A stretch of DNA of 64,000 bases. It comes from Bacillota bacterium. GTDB lineage: Bacteria; Bacillota; Clostridia; Lachnospirales; Lachnospiraceae. The notes beneath the pieces were generated by a model. The model searched no databases. It saw only the letters and a program-made list of their open reading frames with translations, and was not told the origin of the DNA. The position numbers were made by a program, and so were the translations under genes. The stretch spans positions 310,001 to 374,000 of the forward strand of contig JAEZKU010000024.1 in the NCBI GenBank assembly GCA_023436065.1, written 5' to 3'. Below are positions 1-7,542 of this stretch, in pieces (position 1 is the stretch's first letter; each line of letters opens with the position of its first letter).

Positions 1-1
1 A

Positions 2-244
2 GCGTACTTCTTGGATCTATGGGATCTGCCCTTCCCTATTTATGAAGCTGCTTTATATCATCATAGACCGCAGGACGTCAGTATTGTTCATAATGAACTG
101 GTATCCATCATTTATATCGCGCAGTATTATGCATGGTTGAAGCTCGACGCAACGGATATCCCTCCAATCGAGGAGGCTGCATTTGCTTCCATCAATATCA
201 CGAAAGAGGATTTTGAGAAGCGTCTCGCCAGATACTTAAAATAA
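2..244 (+). CDS. HDOD domain protein, C-terminal fragment
   Basis: The reading frame is open from the left window edge, so this is the last 80 codons of a longer gene. The residues LWDLPFPIYEAALYHH followed by a helix ending in HVAQ-like IYIAQYYA match the end of HDOD domains, the degenerate HD-phosphohydrolase-like modules often attached to response regulators in signalling proteins. A TTG at 11 is in frame, but nothing resembling a ribosome-binding site fits before it, so it is not the true start. A strong terminator follows. The full domain architecture is outside the window. Confidence 0.6.
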   Translation, partial: AYFLDLWDLPFPIYEAALYHHRPQDVSIVHNELVSIIYIAQYYAWLKLDATDIPPIEEAAFASINITKEDFEKRLARYLK

Positions 245-301
245 GGATTTTCATAGTCCTGTTTCAATCAATCAATTTATCAATATTATTATATACAAAG
301 A

Positions 302-352
302 GAAAAGACTGGCTTACCCAAACCAACGAGTGTGGGTATCCAGCCTTTTCTT
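302..352. terminator. Bidirectional rho-independent terminator
   Basis: Two arms (about 303-319 and 334-352) pair as GAAAAGACTGG..TACCC against its near-perfect complement. A-rich sequence lies on the left and T-rich on the right, so the hairpin can end both the plus-strand HDOD gene and the minus-strand phzF-like gene that converge here. Confidence 0.8.
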
Positions 353-384
353 TTATCATACTTTAGTTTCATCAAATTATGTCC

Positions 385-1266
385 CTATATCAGATAGGTT
401 CCAATGATTCGGTCAGTTGCTGCCCCACCGAACAACACCTTACCGTCCTTCACCATCAAACGAACCTCATTAAATTCAATATTATCTCCACCCTGTTCTA
501 ATGCAATCGGTTCACCTGACCACAAACCATGCTTCAGCATATAGTATCCGAACGCACTGTTACCCGAGCCTGTCGCCGGGTCCTCCAGATACCCGTACTT
601 CGGAGCAAATACTCTGGTATGGGCAGCTCTTCCCGGTTCCTTTACCTGCAGCGAATAGACCAGAATGATATCGATGCCATGTTCTACGCAGAAATGCTTT
701 AATACCTGCTCCTGCGGATAGATCGTGATTTCCTTGGAAAGCTTACTTATAGGCACAATCAGTGTCTTCAAACCTGCATCGATAACTTCAATCGGGTAAT
801 GCTCGGAAAGATCGGATGGGTTCATGCCAAGCTTTGCCGCAGTGTACTCCTTTGATATTGTATAGCCATGGTATTCAGGCTGAGGTGCAGTGATATAGAC
901 CGCATTCTGATCGTTGATCTTATTATAAACCGTTAAGTTTCCCTTTCGCACCGCAGAGATTGTCAGTTCTTCCATATTCATCAGCTTCGGGTCCTGTCTG
1001 ATCAGGCTATAGATACAAGCAATCGTGCCATGACCGCAGAAATCAACCTCACATTCACTGGAATAATAAGCTAAAGTGAGCTTCTCATCCTCACACCACA
1101 GATACACCACCTCTGATACAAAGCCCTTATGCTGCTTCGCAATCAATTGCATCTCCTGTTCTGTCAGACGCTCACCCGGTTCCAGGTATAGACAGGCCGC
1201 AGGATTACCATTCGACCTGCCTGAGGTAAAGGCATCAATTTTTTTATATCTGTACTCTCTCACCAT
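385..1266 (-). CDS. PhzF-family isomerase/epimerase
   Basis: This 293-aa protein belongs to the PhzF/DapF-fold family, which includes phenazine-biosynthesis isomerases and many uncharacterised epimerases. Visible hallmarks are DAFTSGRSNGNPAACL near the N terminus, the catalytic Glu of the family (E52, in FVSEVVYL), CEVDFCGHGTIA, and EDPATGSGNSAFGYY near the C terminus. The ATG at 1266 was chosen because AAGGGGGAG sits just upstream. A TTG seven codons earlier lacks such a site. The gene is monocistronic, with a promoter at 1350-1378, a long leader hairpin and a terminator. No phenazine genes are nearby, so the substrate is unknown. Confidence 0.85.
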   Translation of the reverse strand: MVREYRYKKIDAFTSGRSNGNPAACLYLEPGERLTEQEMQLIAKQHKGFVSEVVYLWCEDEKLTLAYYSSECEVDFCGHGTIACIYSLIRQDPKLMNMEELTISAVRKGNLTVYNKINDQNAVYITAPQPEYHGYTISKEYTAAKLGMNPSDLSEHYPIEVIDAGLKTLIVPISKLSKEITIYPQEQVLKHFCVEHGIDIILVYSLQVKEPGRAAHTRVFAPKYGYLEDPATGSGNSAFGYYMLKHGLWSGEPIALEQGGDNIEFNEVRLMVKDGKVLFGGAATDRIIGTYLI

Positions 1267-1286
1267 ACTCCCCCTTCCTATAAACA

Positions 1287-1329
1287 AGTGACGAGTAAGA
1301 ATAGTGGTGTCTATTCTCTACTCTTCACT
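1287..1329 (-). other. Long stem-loop in the 5' leader of the PhzF gene
   Basis: Read on the minus strand, AGTGA-GAGTA-AGAATAG pairs with CTATTCT-TACTC-TCACT around a six-base ACACCA loop. That gives about 17 base pairs with one mismatch and one bulge. It lies between the promoter and the ribosome-binding site and has no T-run behind it, so it is not a simple terminator. Its function is unknown. Confidence 0.6.
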
Positions 1330-1349
1330 AAATTATGTAAATTTTATAT

Positions 1350-1378
1350 ATTTTACCTCTTCTTAGACCTTGCGTCAA
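1350..1378 (-). promoter_or_regulatory. Sigma-A promoter of the PhzF-family gene
   Basis: On the minus strand a -35 TTGACG (1373-1378) and a -10 TAAAAT (1350-1355) are separated by 17 bp, about 85 bases before the start codon. Confidence 0.65.
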
Positions 1379-1460
1379 ATGTTAAATTGTATGCAATATA
1401 ATTTAGTACACATCAAAGGGGACTCTACCCTAAAGATACGGAAGAAGAATAAATACAAAA

Positions 1461-1482
1461 GGCGTGTCGCAGACGACACGCC
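1461..1482 (-). terminator. Rho-independent terminator of the nox operon
   Basis: A perfect 9-bp stem GGCGTGTCG/CGACACGCC closes a four-base loop. On the minus strand it is followed by TTTTGTATTTATTC. It lies just after the small Cys-cluster gene. Confidence 0.85.
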
Positions 1483-1493
1483 CTTAAATTCTG

Positions 1494-1745
1494 TTAAGAT
1501 GTTTCCTGTTCTAATTGCGTAAGATACTGAAGTGCCTCTTCATCACACGCTCCGCACATTTCAAGTGAAGGCTTAAGATTTGCACATACAGCAGGTCTTA
1601 AACTGCTCCCGAATAATTGACACAGATTACCCTCCGTGAGCTGGATACAGCGTACTCCCGCAGGCTTTCCTTTCGGCATTCCCGGTATGGAGGACGATAT
1701 CGAGGGTGCGATACAGCAGGCACCGCAACCCATTCTGCATTCCAT
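1494..1745 (-). CDS. YkgJ-family cysteine cluster protein
   Basis: This is a small 83-aa protein of the YkgJ/zinc- or iron-chelating cysteine-cluster family. The start is MECRMGCGACC, followed by SSIPGMPKGKPAGVRCIQL and several further cysteines that could bind a metal or an Fe-S cluster. The ATG at 1745 was chosen because homologues I recall begin at MECR and AAGGA precedes it. An upstream in-frame ATG at 1769, overlapping the end of nox, is a possible alternative. It is the last gene of the nox operon, which suggests a redox-related role. The biochemical function of the family is not established. Confidence 0.7.
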   Translation of the reverse strand: MECRMGCGACCIAPSISSSIPGMPKGKPAGVRCIQLTEGNLCQLFGSSLRPAVCANLKPSLEMCGACDEEALQYLTQLEQETS

Positions 1746-1761
1746 ATTAGCACTGTCCTTA

Positions 1762-3126
1762 TTATGCATTCCCGGCTTCCAGCTTTCTCTCCTGCTCCAG
1801 GGCCGCCTGTGCAAGCAGATTTAGATAATTCCAGGGACGGTCAAAATGCGGCTGGAAGAAGAAATCCACATAGGCAAGGTCTTCAATCGTCATTTTGTTC
1901 TGAATCGCAAGTGAGAGTGTATTTGCAGACTGTGTGATATCATACTTGCTCATTACCTGACCTCCGACGATCCGGTTGGAGCCAACCTCATATACCAGCT
2001 GCATCAGTACCTCTTCGTTAGTCGGCATAAACTCGGGGCGGTAATTATCCTTCAGAATGACAGAGCGTACTGTCAGTCCAAACTGCGGTGCGCTGGTAGC
2101 AGTCACACCGGTAGATCCGATATTATAACCGAACAGATGAAGGCCTGAGGTAGATTGTGTACCACGATACTTCACCTTTGGCTCCTTGATGTTCTTTCCG
2201 ATCAGCATTCCCATTCTGACAGCATTGGTAGCAAGCGGAATATATGCCTGTCCGCCGTTCGGATTATAGTATACTGAGCAGCTGTCACCGGCAGCATAGA
2301 TATCCGGGTTACTGGATCTCATATATTCATCCACAATGATTGCTCCGTTCGGCAGCATATCCACCTTGCCCTTCAGCAGCTCGTTATTAGGACGGAAACC
2401 GACACACAGGATGACCATATCCGCAGGGAATTCTCCCGCCGCAGTTACAACCTTTGTTACCTCTCCGGCTTCATTTGCCTCGAATCCGGAAACTGCCTGA
2501 TCAAGCGCAAGGGTAATTCCTCTCTTTCTTAAATCCTCCTCGAGAATATCTGTAAATTCCTTATCCAGGTATTTATTGAGAATTCGATCCAAGCCGTCAA
2601 TCAGGGTAACTTCTTTGCCGGACTCACGAAAAGCTTCCACCAGCTCGATACCGATATATCCCCCACCGACGATCACGATACGCTTCGTTGCTCCTGAACG
2701 CGCTATGATTTCATTTGCCTGAGAGTAATTTTTACATAACAAGATATTCTTGCTTTCAATACCGGGTATCGGTGGAATGATCGGCCAGGAGCCCGTGGTA
2801 TTCACAAGCTTATCATAGCTCACTTCGATTTCTTCTCCGGTCACCATATTCTCGGCAACCACCTTCTTTGCCTCAGTATCTATTTTTTTCACATCATGTC
2901 TGATTCTGATATCCGCACCCATGCCGCGAAGCTCTTCCGGGTTTGAGTAGAATAACCCTGCGGCATCTTTTACAACTCCGCCAACATATAAGGCAATTCC
3001 ACAGGACAGGAACGAGATATTATCATTACGTTCAAATACGGTTACCTCTGCATCGGGATTCTCCTTTAATATAGTCTTTACCGCTGCAGTACCCGCATGA
3101 GTACAACCGATTACAACAATCTTCAT
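1762..3126 (-). CDS. nox: Water-forming NADH oxidase / CoA-disulfide reductase family
   Basis: This 454-aa flavoprotein belongs to the pyridine nucleotide-disulfide oxidoreductase family. Members reduce O2 to water with NADH, or reduce CoA disulfide. It shows an N-terminal FAD fold (VVIGCTHAGTAA), the single redox-active cysteine at residue 42 in SFLSCGIAL, a second nucleotide-binding motif VIVGGGYIGIELVE for NADH, the FAD motif DIYAAGDSC, and a C-terminal dimerisation domain ending FFQPHFDRPWNYLN, which is typical of NADH oxidases. In an anaerobe it would serve as cytoplasmic oxygen defence. A strong promoter and a PerR-like palindrome precede it. NADH oxidase is favoured over CoA-disulfide reductase on the C-terminal motif. 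Confidence 0.85.
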   Translation of the reverse strand: MKIVVIGCTHAGTAAVKTILKENPDAEVTVFERNDNISFLSCGIALYVGGVVKDAAGLFYSNPEELRGMGADIRIRHDVKKIDTEAKKVVAENMVTGEEIEVSYDKLVNTTGSWPIIPPIPGIESKNILLCKNYSQANEIIARSGATKRIVIVGGGYIGIELVEAFRESGKEVTLIDGLDRILNKYLDKEFTDILEEDLRKRGITLALDQAVSGFEANEAGEVTKVVTAAGEFPADMVILCVGFRPNNELLKGKVDMLPNGAIIVDEYMRSSNPDIYAAGDSCSVYYNPNGGQAYIPLATNAVRMGMLIGKNIKEPKVKYRGTQSTSGLHLFGYNIGSTGVTATSAPQFGLTVRSVILKDNYRPEFMPTNEEVLMQLVYEVGSNRIVGGQVMSKYDITQSANTLSLAIQNKMTIEDLAYVDFFFQPHFDRPWNYLNLLAQAALEQERKLEAGNA

Positions 3127-3150
3127 ATAGTCCCTCCATTCTTAAGGTCA

Positions 3151-3169
3151 AATAGTAATCATTACTATT
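3151..3169 (-). promoter_or_regulatory. PerR-like operator of nox
   Basis: AATAGTAAT-C-ATTACTATT is a perfect 9-1-9 inverted repeat lying just downstream of the predicted transcription start. Its core matches 10 of 14 defined positions of the PerR box as I recall it (TTATAATNATTATAA). This suggests peroxide- or metal-dependent repression, which is inference. Confidence 0.55.
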
Positions 3170-3178
3170 ATTAAACTA

Positions 3179-3206
3179 ATTATACTATTCCATTCCTCAA
3201 AGTCAA
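3179..3206 (-). promoter_or_regulatory. Sigma-A promoter of nox
   Basis: On the minus strand TTGACT (3201-3206), a 16-bp spacer and a perfect TATAAT (3179-3184) stand about 55 bases upstream of the nox start codon. Confidence 0.8.
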
Positions 3207-3215
3207 GAATAATTA

Positions 3216-5237
3216 TTATTTTTTCCTGGTTTTTCCACCTGATCTGTGAGTTTTTGATTTTCTTCCTTTTCTTGACCTTCTGTGCTTCTTACCCGTGGTA
3301 ATGCGTAGGATGCATAAAATAAGGACTGTCAATAAGACTGCTGCAATAATATCGACTGCTATTCCGATATTATTAGGTTTGCTAAGGATTGCTGCAAGAG
3401 AGTGATCATCCTTTACGATCTTTCTCCCCTGTGTCTTCTCATAAACTGATGGAATGACAGATACTCCTTTCGTCTTATCAAAGGATTTAAGGTATTCTAC
3501 TACCGCATACCATTCCTTCAACTCAAGCTTTTTGCCGCTCTCATTACTATGAATAATAAAATCCTCAAAATCCGTGATGGCATTACCATCCTGATCCTTA
3601 GGCACAATGGACATCAAACCAAAGGATTTGTCTCCTACTACAGAAAGCATCTGTGCAGAATAAAGGTTACACACAATTCGATACAGCTTCTTATCCTCCA
3701 GCTCTTTGGTAGAACCATCCTCCTTCTTAAGCTTGGTGTCTATGACCTTATTAAAGATCAGACGGTTCGGATTGAAGGTATAATTCATTCCTGATATATA
3801 GAGTTGGGCGTCTTCCATTAAAGGAGTGATGGAGGCGTCCACTTCACATAAGGTCTTCATCTCCTTACCGTTCAAATAGACTGAAATCAATGGATATCCG
3901 GGCATTCCGTCCGCTCCGATCCCCAGAGAGCTGATACTGAAAGCATTGGCTGTCGTAACCTCTCCTGAAAATATCGTATCCCTTATCGTCCCGTTAGGAA
4001 CGACTGCCGCATCAATGGGAATATACTTCTCTCCCTCAGCCTTTTTTACCGCATAGATATATGCATCACCGATCAGGTTGCCGATGGTAGCTTCCCCATG
4101 AAATTCGGAAATTTCATCGGGTGTCTGGAAACGAAAATCAGAGTAAGCAACCTTCTCATCGAATTCCAGACCGAATTGATCAAAGTATTTCTTCTGGACT
4201 AAGTCCTTAAAGCTCTGTACCAGTTCCTTTATCTCGCTGTCCTCTTTGAAGCTGTCATCGATAGGAATTAGGGAATACTCCTTCAGTTTCCAGCTGCCGC
4301 CACTCTCCCTTGTCAGCTTGACACTTCCTAGGTTCTTACCATAACTGCCGACAGAACCGATGATCGTATTACCTGCAAGAATTGGTTCTTGCAGGGTTGA
4401 GTGGGTATGACCGCTGATAATCATATTGATCTCAGGAACCTTCTTGGCAAGGATTTCATCCTCAGAGTCCTTAGCCCTCTCCTGGGTTCCTGAATGAGAT
4501 AAGCAAAGGATGAAATCTACCTTTTTCTCCTCCTTTAATATCTTAACCACTCTCTTAGCCTGTTCAATCTCATCATCAAACGTTACCCCGGACATCGGAG
4601 CCATGGATTCTGATTCTTCTCCCATCACACCAAAGACACCGATTTTTATGCCGCCACATTCCAATACAATATAATCCCTGACTCCATAGTCCTCCATGGC
4701 TTCTTTCAGTTCAGAAAGACTATCGGATAACTTTCCTTCCTGGTTCAGTGGAAACTGGATATTGGAAGAGACAATGACAGGAAGCTTTTCCTTACTGTTG
4801 ATTGCAGCTTTCAGGCTTCCTGTTAAGCCCTCCGGGCGATAATCAAATTCATGGTTTCCCAGGGTTGTGACATCATAGCCCAGGGCCCCAAGCATTCGAA
4901 GCTCCGGTGCATCACCGGCAAATATGGTCTGAAAGGGTGTACCCATGGAGAAATCTCCCCCGTCCACGAGCAGCGCATCAGGATCCTTCTTTTTCTGCTC
5001 CTTGATTGCACTGGCCAGTCTCGCATATCCACCGAGTTTTTTGACCTCGCCGTTCTCTATCGTCTGAAACGGTAAAAGATTATCATGCAGATCATGGGTA
5101 AATAGGATGGTCAGTGTTTCCTTCTGATCCTTCGCAGCAGCTACATGCTTCTGCATGGTGATAGCATTCACAGATAACAGAATGCATATGATAAAAAGTA
5201 TGATATTTCTTAACTTCTGTCTAAAGCCATTCCTCAT
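3216..5237 (-). CDS. Membrane-anchored 5'-nucleotidase / 2',3'-cyclic phosphodiesterase family protein
   Basis: This 673-aa exported metallophosphoesterase has an N-terminal signal or anchor segment (IILFIICILLSVNAI). It is followed by the calcineurin-like domain with motifs FTHDLHDNLLP, GGDFSMGTP, LGNHEFDY and SGHTHS, which bind two metal ions. The C-terminal 5'-nucleotidase domain carries substrate-specificity residues (NGTIRDTIFSGEV). A second hydrophobic helix (IAVDIIAAVLLTVLILCIL) and a highly basic tail (KKHRRSRKGRK) anchor it at the membrane. It probably salvages extracellular nucleotides. The ATG at 5237 follows GGGAGGG, and an ATG 18 bases earlier has no site. The H-to-DLHDN form of motif I is slightly unusual. 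Confidence 0.82.
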   Translation of the reverse strand: MRNGFRQKLRNIILFIICILLSVNAITMQKHVAAAKDQKETLTILFTHDLHDNLLPFQTIENGEVKKLGGYARLASAIKEQKKKDPDALLVDGGDFSMGTPFQTIFAGDAPELRMLGALGYDVTTLGNHEFDYRPEGLTGSLKAAINSKEKLPVIVSSNIQFPLNQEGKLSDSLSELKEAMEDYGVRDYIVLECGGIKIGVFGVMGEESESMAPMSGVTFDDEIEQAKRVVKILKEEKKVDFILCLSHSGTQERAKDSEDEILAKKVPEINMIISGHTHSTLQEPILAGNTIIGSVGSYGKNLGSVKLTRESGGSWKLKEYSLIPIDDSFKEDSEIKELVQSFKDLVQKKYFDQFGLEFDEKVAYSDFRFQTPDEISEFHGEATIGNLIGDAYIYAVKKAEGEKYIPIDAAVVPNGTIRDTIFSGEVTTANAFSISSLGIGADGMPGYPLISVYLNGKEMKTLCEVDASITPLMEDAQLYISGMNYTFNPNRLIFNKVIDTKLKKEDGSTKELEDKKLYRIVCNLYSAQMLSVVGDKSFGLMSIVPKDQDGNAITDFEDFIIHSNESGKKLELKEWYAVVEYLKSFDKTKGVSVIPSVYEKTQGRKIVKDDHSLAAILSKPNNIGIAVDIIAAVLLTVLILCILRITTGKKHRRSRKGRKSKTHRSGGKTRKK

Positions 5238-5343
5238 GTTCTTACCCTCCCTCATAGTATCCGATCCATAGACTTCCCCTGAATAGAATAACGCATTACA
5301 CCCCTAAACGCTTGTAATTAAATCAGCTACCAATTCTATTCTA

Positions 5344-6129
5344 TTAGTCTACCTTACCGACTGCCGCGGCATAGACGACAAACTCGTTCTCGTTGTCGTA
5401 CGATGGCCCAGAACTTAAATCCAGTAGTGCATCCGCGAGCTTCTGATCATATGCGCCAATGGCACAGGTACCGCATCCAATCGCTTCACAAGCCAGGTAA
5501 AGATTCTGGCAGACATGTCCCGCATCAAGTAATGCATACTTCTGTGCATCCAAAGAATAACGCCATTCACTTCTATAGGGAACAACGGTCCAGACAAAGC
5601 TTACTGCGGCATATCCGAAGAAGGTCTGACCGCTATAGGCTTCACTTACTCTGTCCTCCTGTTGCTCCAGCACCTTAATAAACTCCAATTTGTGTTCCGT
5701 AGCAATATAATGATAAACTCCGGGGTCCAGCCCTTCTACCCTGTTTATAAACAAATAGGTTTCAAAAGGATGTCTGGCACCTGCGGAAGGAACGGTTCTC
5801 ATGGTAGCCTTCCGGTTTTTGCCGATGATAGCCTTCACCCCCTGGGTTGACCATAACAGAAAGGACAGTTCATCCAAAGATAACTTTTCCTGGTTATACT
5901 TACGACGGCTCACCCTGTTATTCATCAGTTCAAGAAAGTTATTGTTTTTTATGACCTGGGTAAAGTCCTTCGTCAGCTTTATGAACTTTGTGCCCATGCT
6001 CGCTTTTTCCAAAGGAGGCTGCGCTAGCCCTGCCATTTGATCTGAGATCAGTTCTTCTTCACTCTCGTCATATTCCTTCATGATTTCACGTCGTTTCATT
6101 ATTTTTAATTTAATCAGATCGTTCTCCAT
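5344..6129 (-). CDS. SagB-type nitroreductase-family dehydrogenase
   Basis: This 261-aa FMN-dependent oxidoreductase belongs to the SagB/ThcOx branch of the nitroreductase family. Key segments are NRVSRRKYNQEKLSLDELS, the SAGARHPFETYL motif, and LDAGHVCQNLYLACEAIGCG near the C terminus. SagB proteins oxidise azolines in peptide natural products, but many free-standing members like this one have unknown substrates, and no SagC/D or precursor peptide gene is present. The ATG at 6129 is preceded by GGAGG. Longer versions using upstream ATGs lack a site. It is transcribed divergently from the XRE regulator and probably controlled by it. Confidence 0.78.
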   Translation of the reverse strand: MENDLIKLKIMKRREIMKEYDESEEELISDQMAGLAQPPLEKASMGTKFIKLTKDFTQVIKNNNFLELMNNRVSRRKYNQEKLSLDELSFLLWSTQGVKAIIGKNRKATMRTVPSAGARHPFETYLFINRVEGLDPGVYHYIATEHKLEFIKVLEQQEDRVSEAYSGQTFFGYAAVSFVWTVVPYRSEWRYSLDAQKYALLDAGHVCQNLYLACEAIGCGTCAIGAYDQKLADALLDLSSGPSYDNENEFVVYAAAVGKVD

Positions 6130-6176
6130 AGTTTCCTCCATTTTAGTGTCCATCTTGATGCAACTCTTACTGCTAT

Positions 6177-6205
6177 ATCTTACCATGCCGGTAATGCTGT
6201 AGCAA
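6177..6205 (-). promoter_or_regulatory. Candidate promoter of the nitroreductase gene
   Basis: On the minus strand TTGCTA (6200-6205), a 17-bp spacer and TAAGAT (6177-6182) form a moderate promoter. Its -35 overlaps the repeated 18-bp element. Confidence 0.45.
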
Positions 6206-6215
6206 TAGAAATGCA
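6198..6215 (+). promoter_or_regulatory. Shared 18-bp element, nitroreductase copy
   Basis: TGTAGCAATAGAAATGCA matches the copy at 6360-6377 at 16 of 18 positions. Here it overlaps the -35 of the nitroreductase promoter. It is a candidate binding site for the XRE regulator. Confidence 0.45.
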
Positions 6216-6331
6216 CAAAGAGATCATATCGTATCCTTCAATTCTTTCTTTACATTTTCCTATTCTATGCTAGTATGATATTAAATATGGCACTCTACGT
6301 ATCGTTTACCAGCTTCTATACGTTAAGTCGG

Positions 6332-6360
6332 TTGCAGTTATGAAGTACAGAGGCTATGAT
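6332..6360 (+). promoter_or_regulatory. Promoter of the XRE regulator gene
   Basis: TTGCAG (6332-6337), a 17-bp spacer and TATGAT (6355-6360) stand about 40 bases upstream of the start codon. Confidence 0.55.
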
Positions 6361-6377
6361 GTAGCAATGGAAATACA
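6360..6377 (+). promoter_or_regulatory. Shared 18-bp element, regulator copy
   Basis: TGTAGCAATGGAAATACA overlaps the expected transcription start of the XRE gene and repeats the element at 6198-6215. This placement fits autorepression. Confidence 0.45.
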
Positions 6378-6400
6378 AATCATAACGTGGGAGGTTACCA

Positions 6401-7303
6401 ATGGATAACAGAAAAATAGGAGACTTTATCACTCTGTCGAGGAAGCAGAAGAATATGACACAAAAGGAATTGGCCGATATACTCGGTGTTACGGATAAAG
6501 CCATCTCGAAATGGGAACGTGGCGCAGGTTATCCCGATATCAGCACACTTAAGCCTCTGGCTGAAGCACTTGGTGTCACGGTGACTGAGCTATTAGAGGG
6601 AGAAGCCAGTACAGAATCAGTTACTGATCAGGTTCAGGAACAGCTGACAGAAGCAGTCAAAGTCGAGGATAACAATAACAGGACCCTACTGAATGCACTC
6701 AGCTATACGGATCATCTGATCCGCCAGAAGGAAAATAGAATTGGCAATATTATCGGCATCAGCCTCGGTCTGTTACTCTTTCTTGCCATATTCATCTGTA
6801 TGATCGTAGATCTGGCCGTAACAAAGCAATTTACCTGGTCACTCATTGTTATAGATAGCTGTGTGTTTGGAGGCTGCCTTTTTATTCCTCCTTTCGTAAA
6901 TAAGAAACATGGTTTGCTTTACAGTCTCTGTTTCCTGACAGTATTGATCTTTCCCTTCCTGGGAATTCTCTACCGTCTGACAGCACCGGCTTGGTTAACC
7001 ACCGATGTGCTCTGGAAAATGGAATACCCTATCGCACTAATCTGGATTCTCTTCCTTTGGCTGGTTTGGTTGCTGATCAGAAGGGTCAAAATAAGCCCTT
7101 GGTTCAAGGTCGCTATTTTATCGCTTGTCTGTATCCCTGCAGACTTACTCACCAACGATCTTGTAGATCGTATTTTTGATCACAGTGGATATTCGTATTT
7201 CGATTTTATGGAGTATGTCATCACTGTATTAGTATTTGTATTTATTGCAGTAATCAGTATTATGATCGGTATGTTAAGAAGAAGCCGTAGCAGAGAAGCC
7301 TAG
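6401..7303 (+). CDS. XRE-family regulator with a membrane domain
   Basis: This 300-aa protein has an N-terminal Cro/CI-type helix-turn-helix (about residues 5-60: LSRKQKNMTQKELADILGVT, KAISKWERG). A linker follows, and then about six hydrophobic helices from residue 120 onward (for example IGISLGLLLFLAIFICMIV and YVITVLVFVFIAVISIMIG). Such membrane-tethered XRE regulators are common in Clostridia, and their signals are mostly unknown. GGGAGG precedes the ATG. It is divergent from the nitroreductase and shares an operator-like repeat with it. Confidence 0.82.
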   Translation: MDNRKIGDFITLSRKQKNMTQKELADILGVTDKAISKWERGAGYPDISTLKPLAEALGVTVTELLEGEASTESVTDQVQEQLTEAVKVEDNNNRTLLNALSYTDHLIRQKENRIGNIIGISLGLLLFLAIFICMIVDLAVTKQFTWSLIVIDSCVFGGCLFIPPFVNKKHGLLYSLCFLTVLIFPFLGILYRLTAPAWLTTDVLWKMEYPIALIWILFLWLVWLLIRRVKISPWFKVAILSLVCIPADLLTNDLVDRIFDHSGYSYFDFMEYVITVLVFVFIAVISIMIGMLRRSRSREA

Positions 7304-7381
7304 AATATCAAAAAAACACAATACATAAGGATATCTGATACTTTATCCAATATGTAAGTGTTTCCTTCATAGGAACATATC

Positions 7382-7442
7382 AAATGCTCCCCCTGTAGCA
7401 GACAGTCAAATAATAAACTGTTTATTACATGGAGGAGCATTT
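7382..7442 (+). other. Stem-loop covering the ribosome-binding site of a small gene
   Basis: AAATGCTCC (7382-7390) pairs with GGAGCATTT (7434-7442). The pairing continues inward through CC..GG and TGT..ACA. A perfect 17-bp palindrome TAATAAAC-T-GTTTATTA (7411-7427) lies in the loop. The right arm contains GGAGGAG, the ribosome-binding site of the 31-codon frame at 7447. The structure could also act as the terminator of the XRE gene, since TTTTATTAT follows. Confidence 0.5.
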
Positions 7443-7446
7443 TATT

Positions 7447-7542
7447 ATGAATTCTGTAAATCGTTATCTTTTAGTTGTAATACGAAGCATAGGATTAATC
7501 AACGCCCTAATTTCTGTATTAACCTTAGCATATTCTGGGTAG
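7447..7542 (+). CDS. Possible 31-aa hydrophobic peptide
   Basis: A short frame begins with ATG after GGAGGAG and encodes MNSVNRYLLVVIRSIG followed by a hydrophobic stretch ending LTLAYSG. It looks like a single membrane-spanning peptide. Its last 18 bases overlap the 3' end of hypE on the other strand. The size, the ribosome-binding site and the hairpin that masks that site suggest a real small membrane peptide or leader, but it could be chance. Confidence 0.35.
   Translation: MNSVNRYLLVVIRSIGLINALISVLTLAYSG

Noticed and set aside
5260..5343. Inverted AATAGAAT/ATTCTATT repeat as a terminator of the nucleotidase or nitroreductase gene
   Set aside because: The arms are short and far apart, neither flank has a T-run, and it lies downstream of neither gene in the right orientation.
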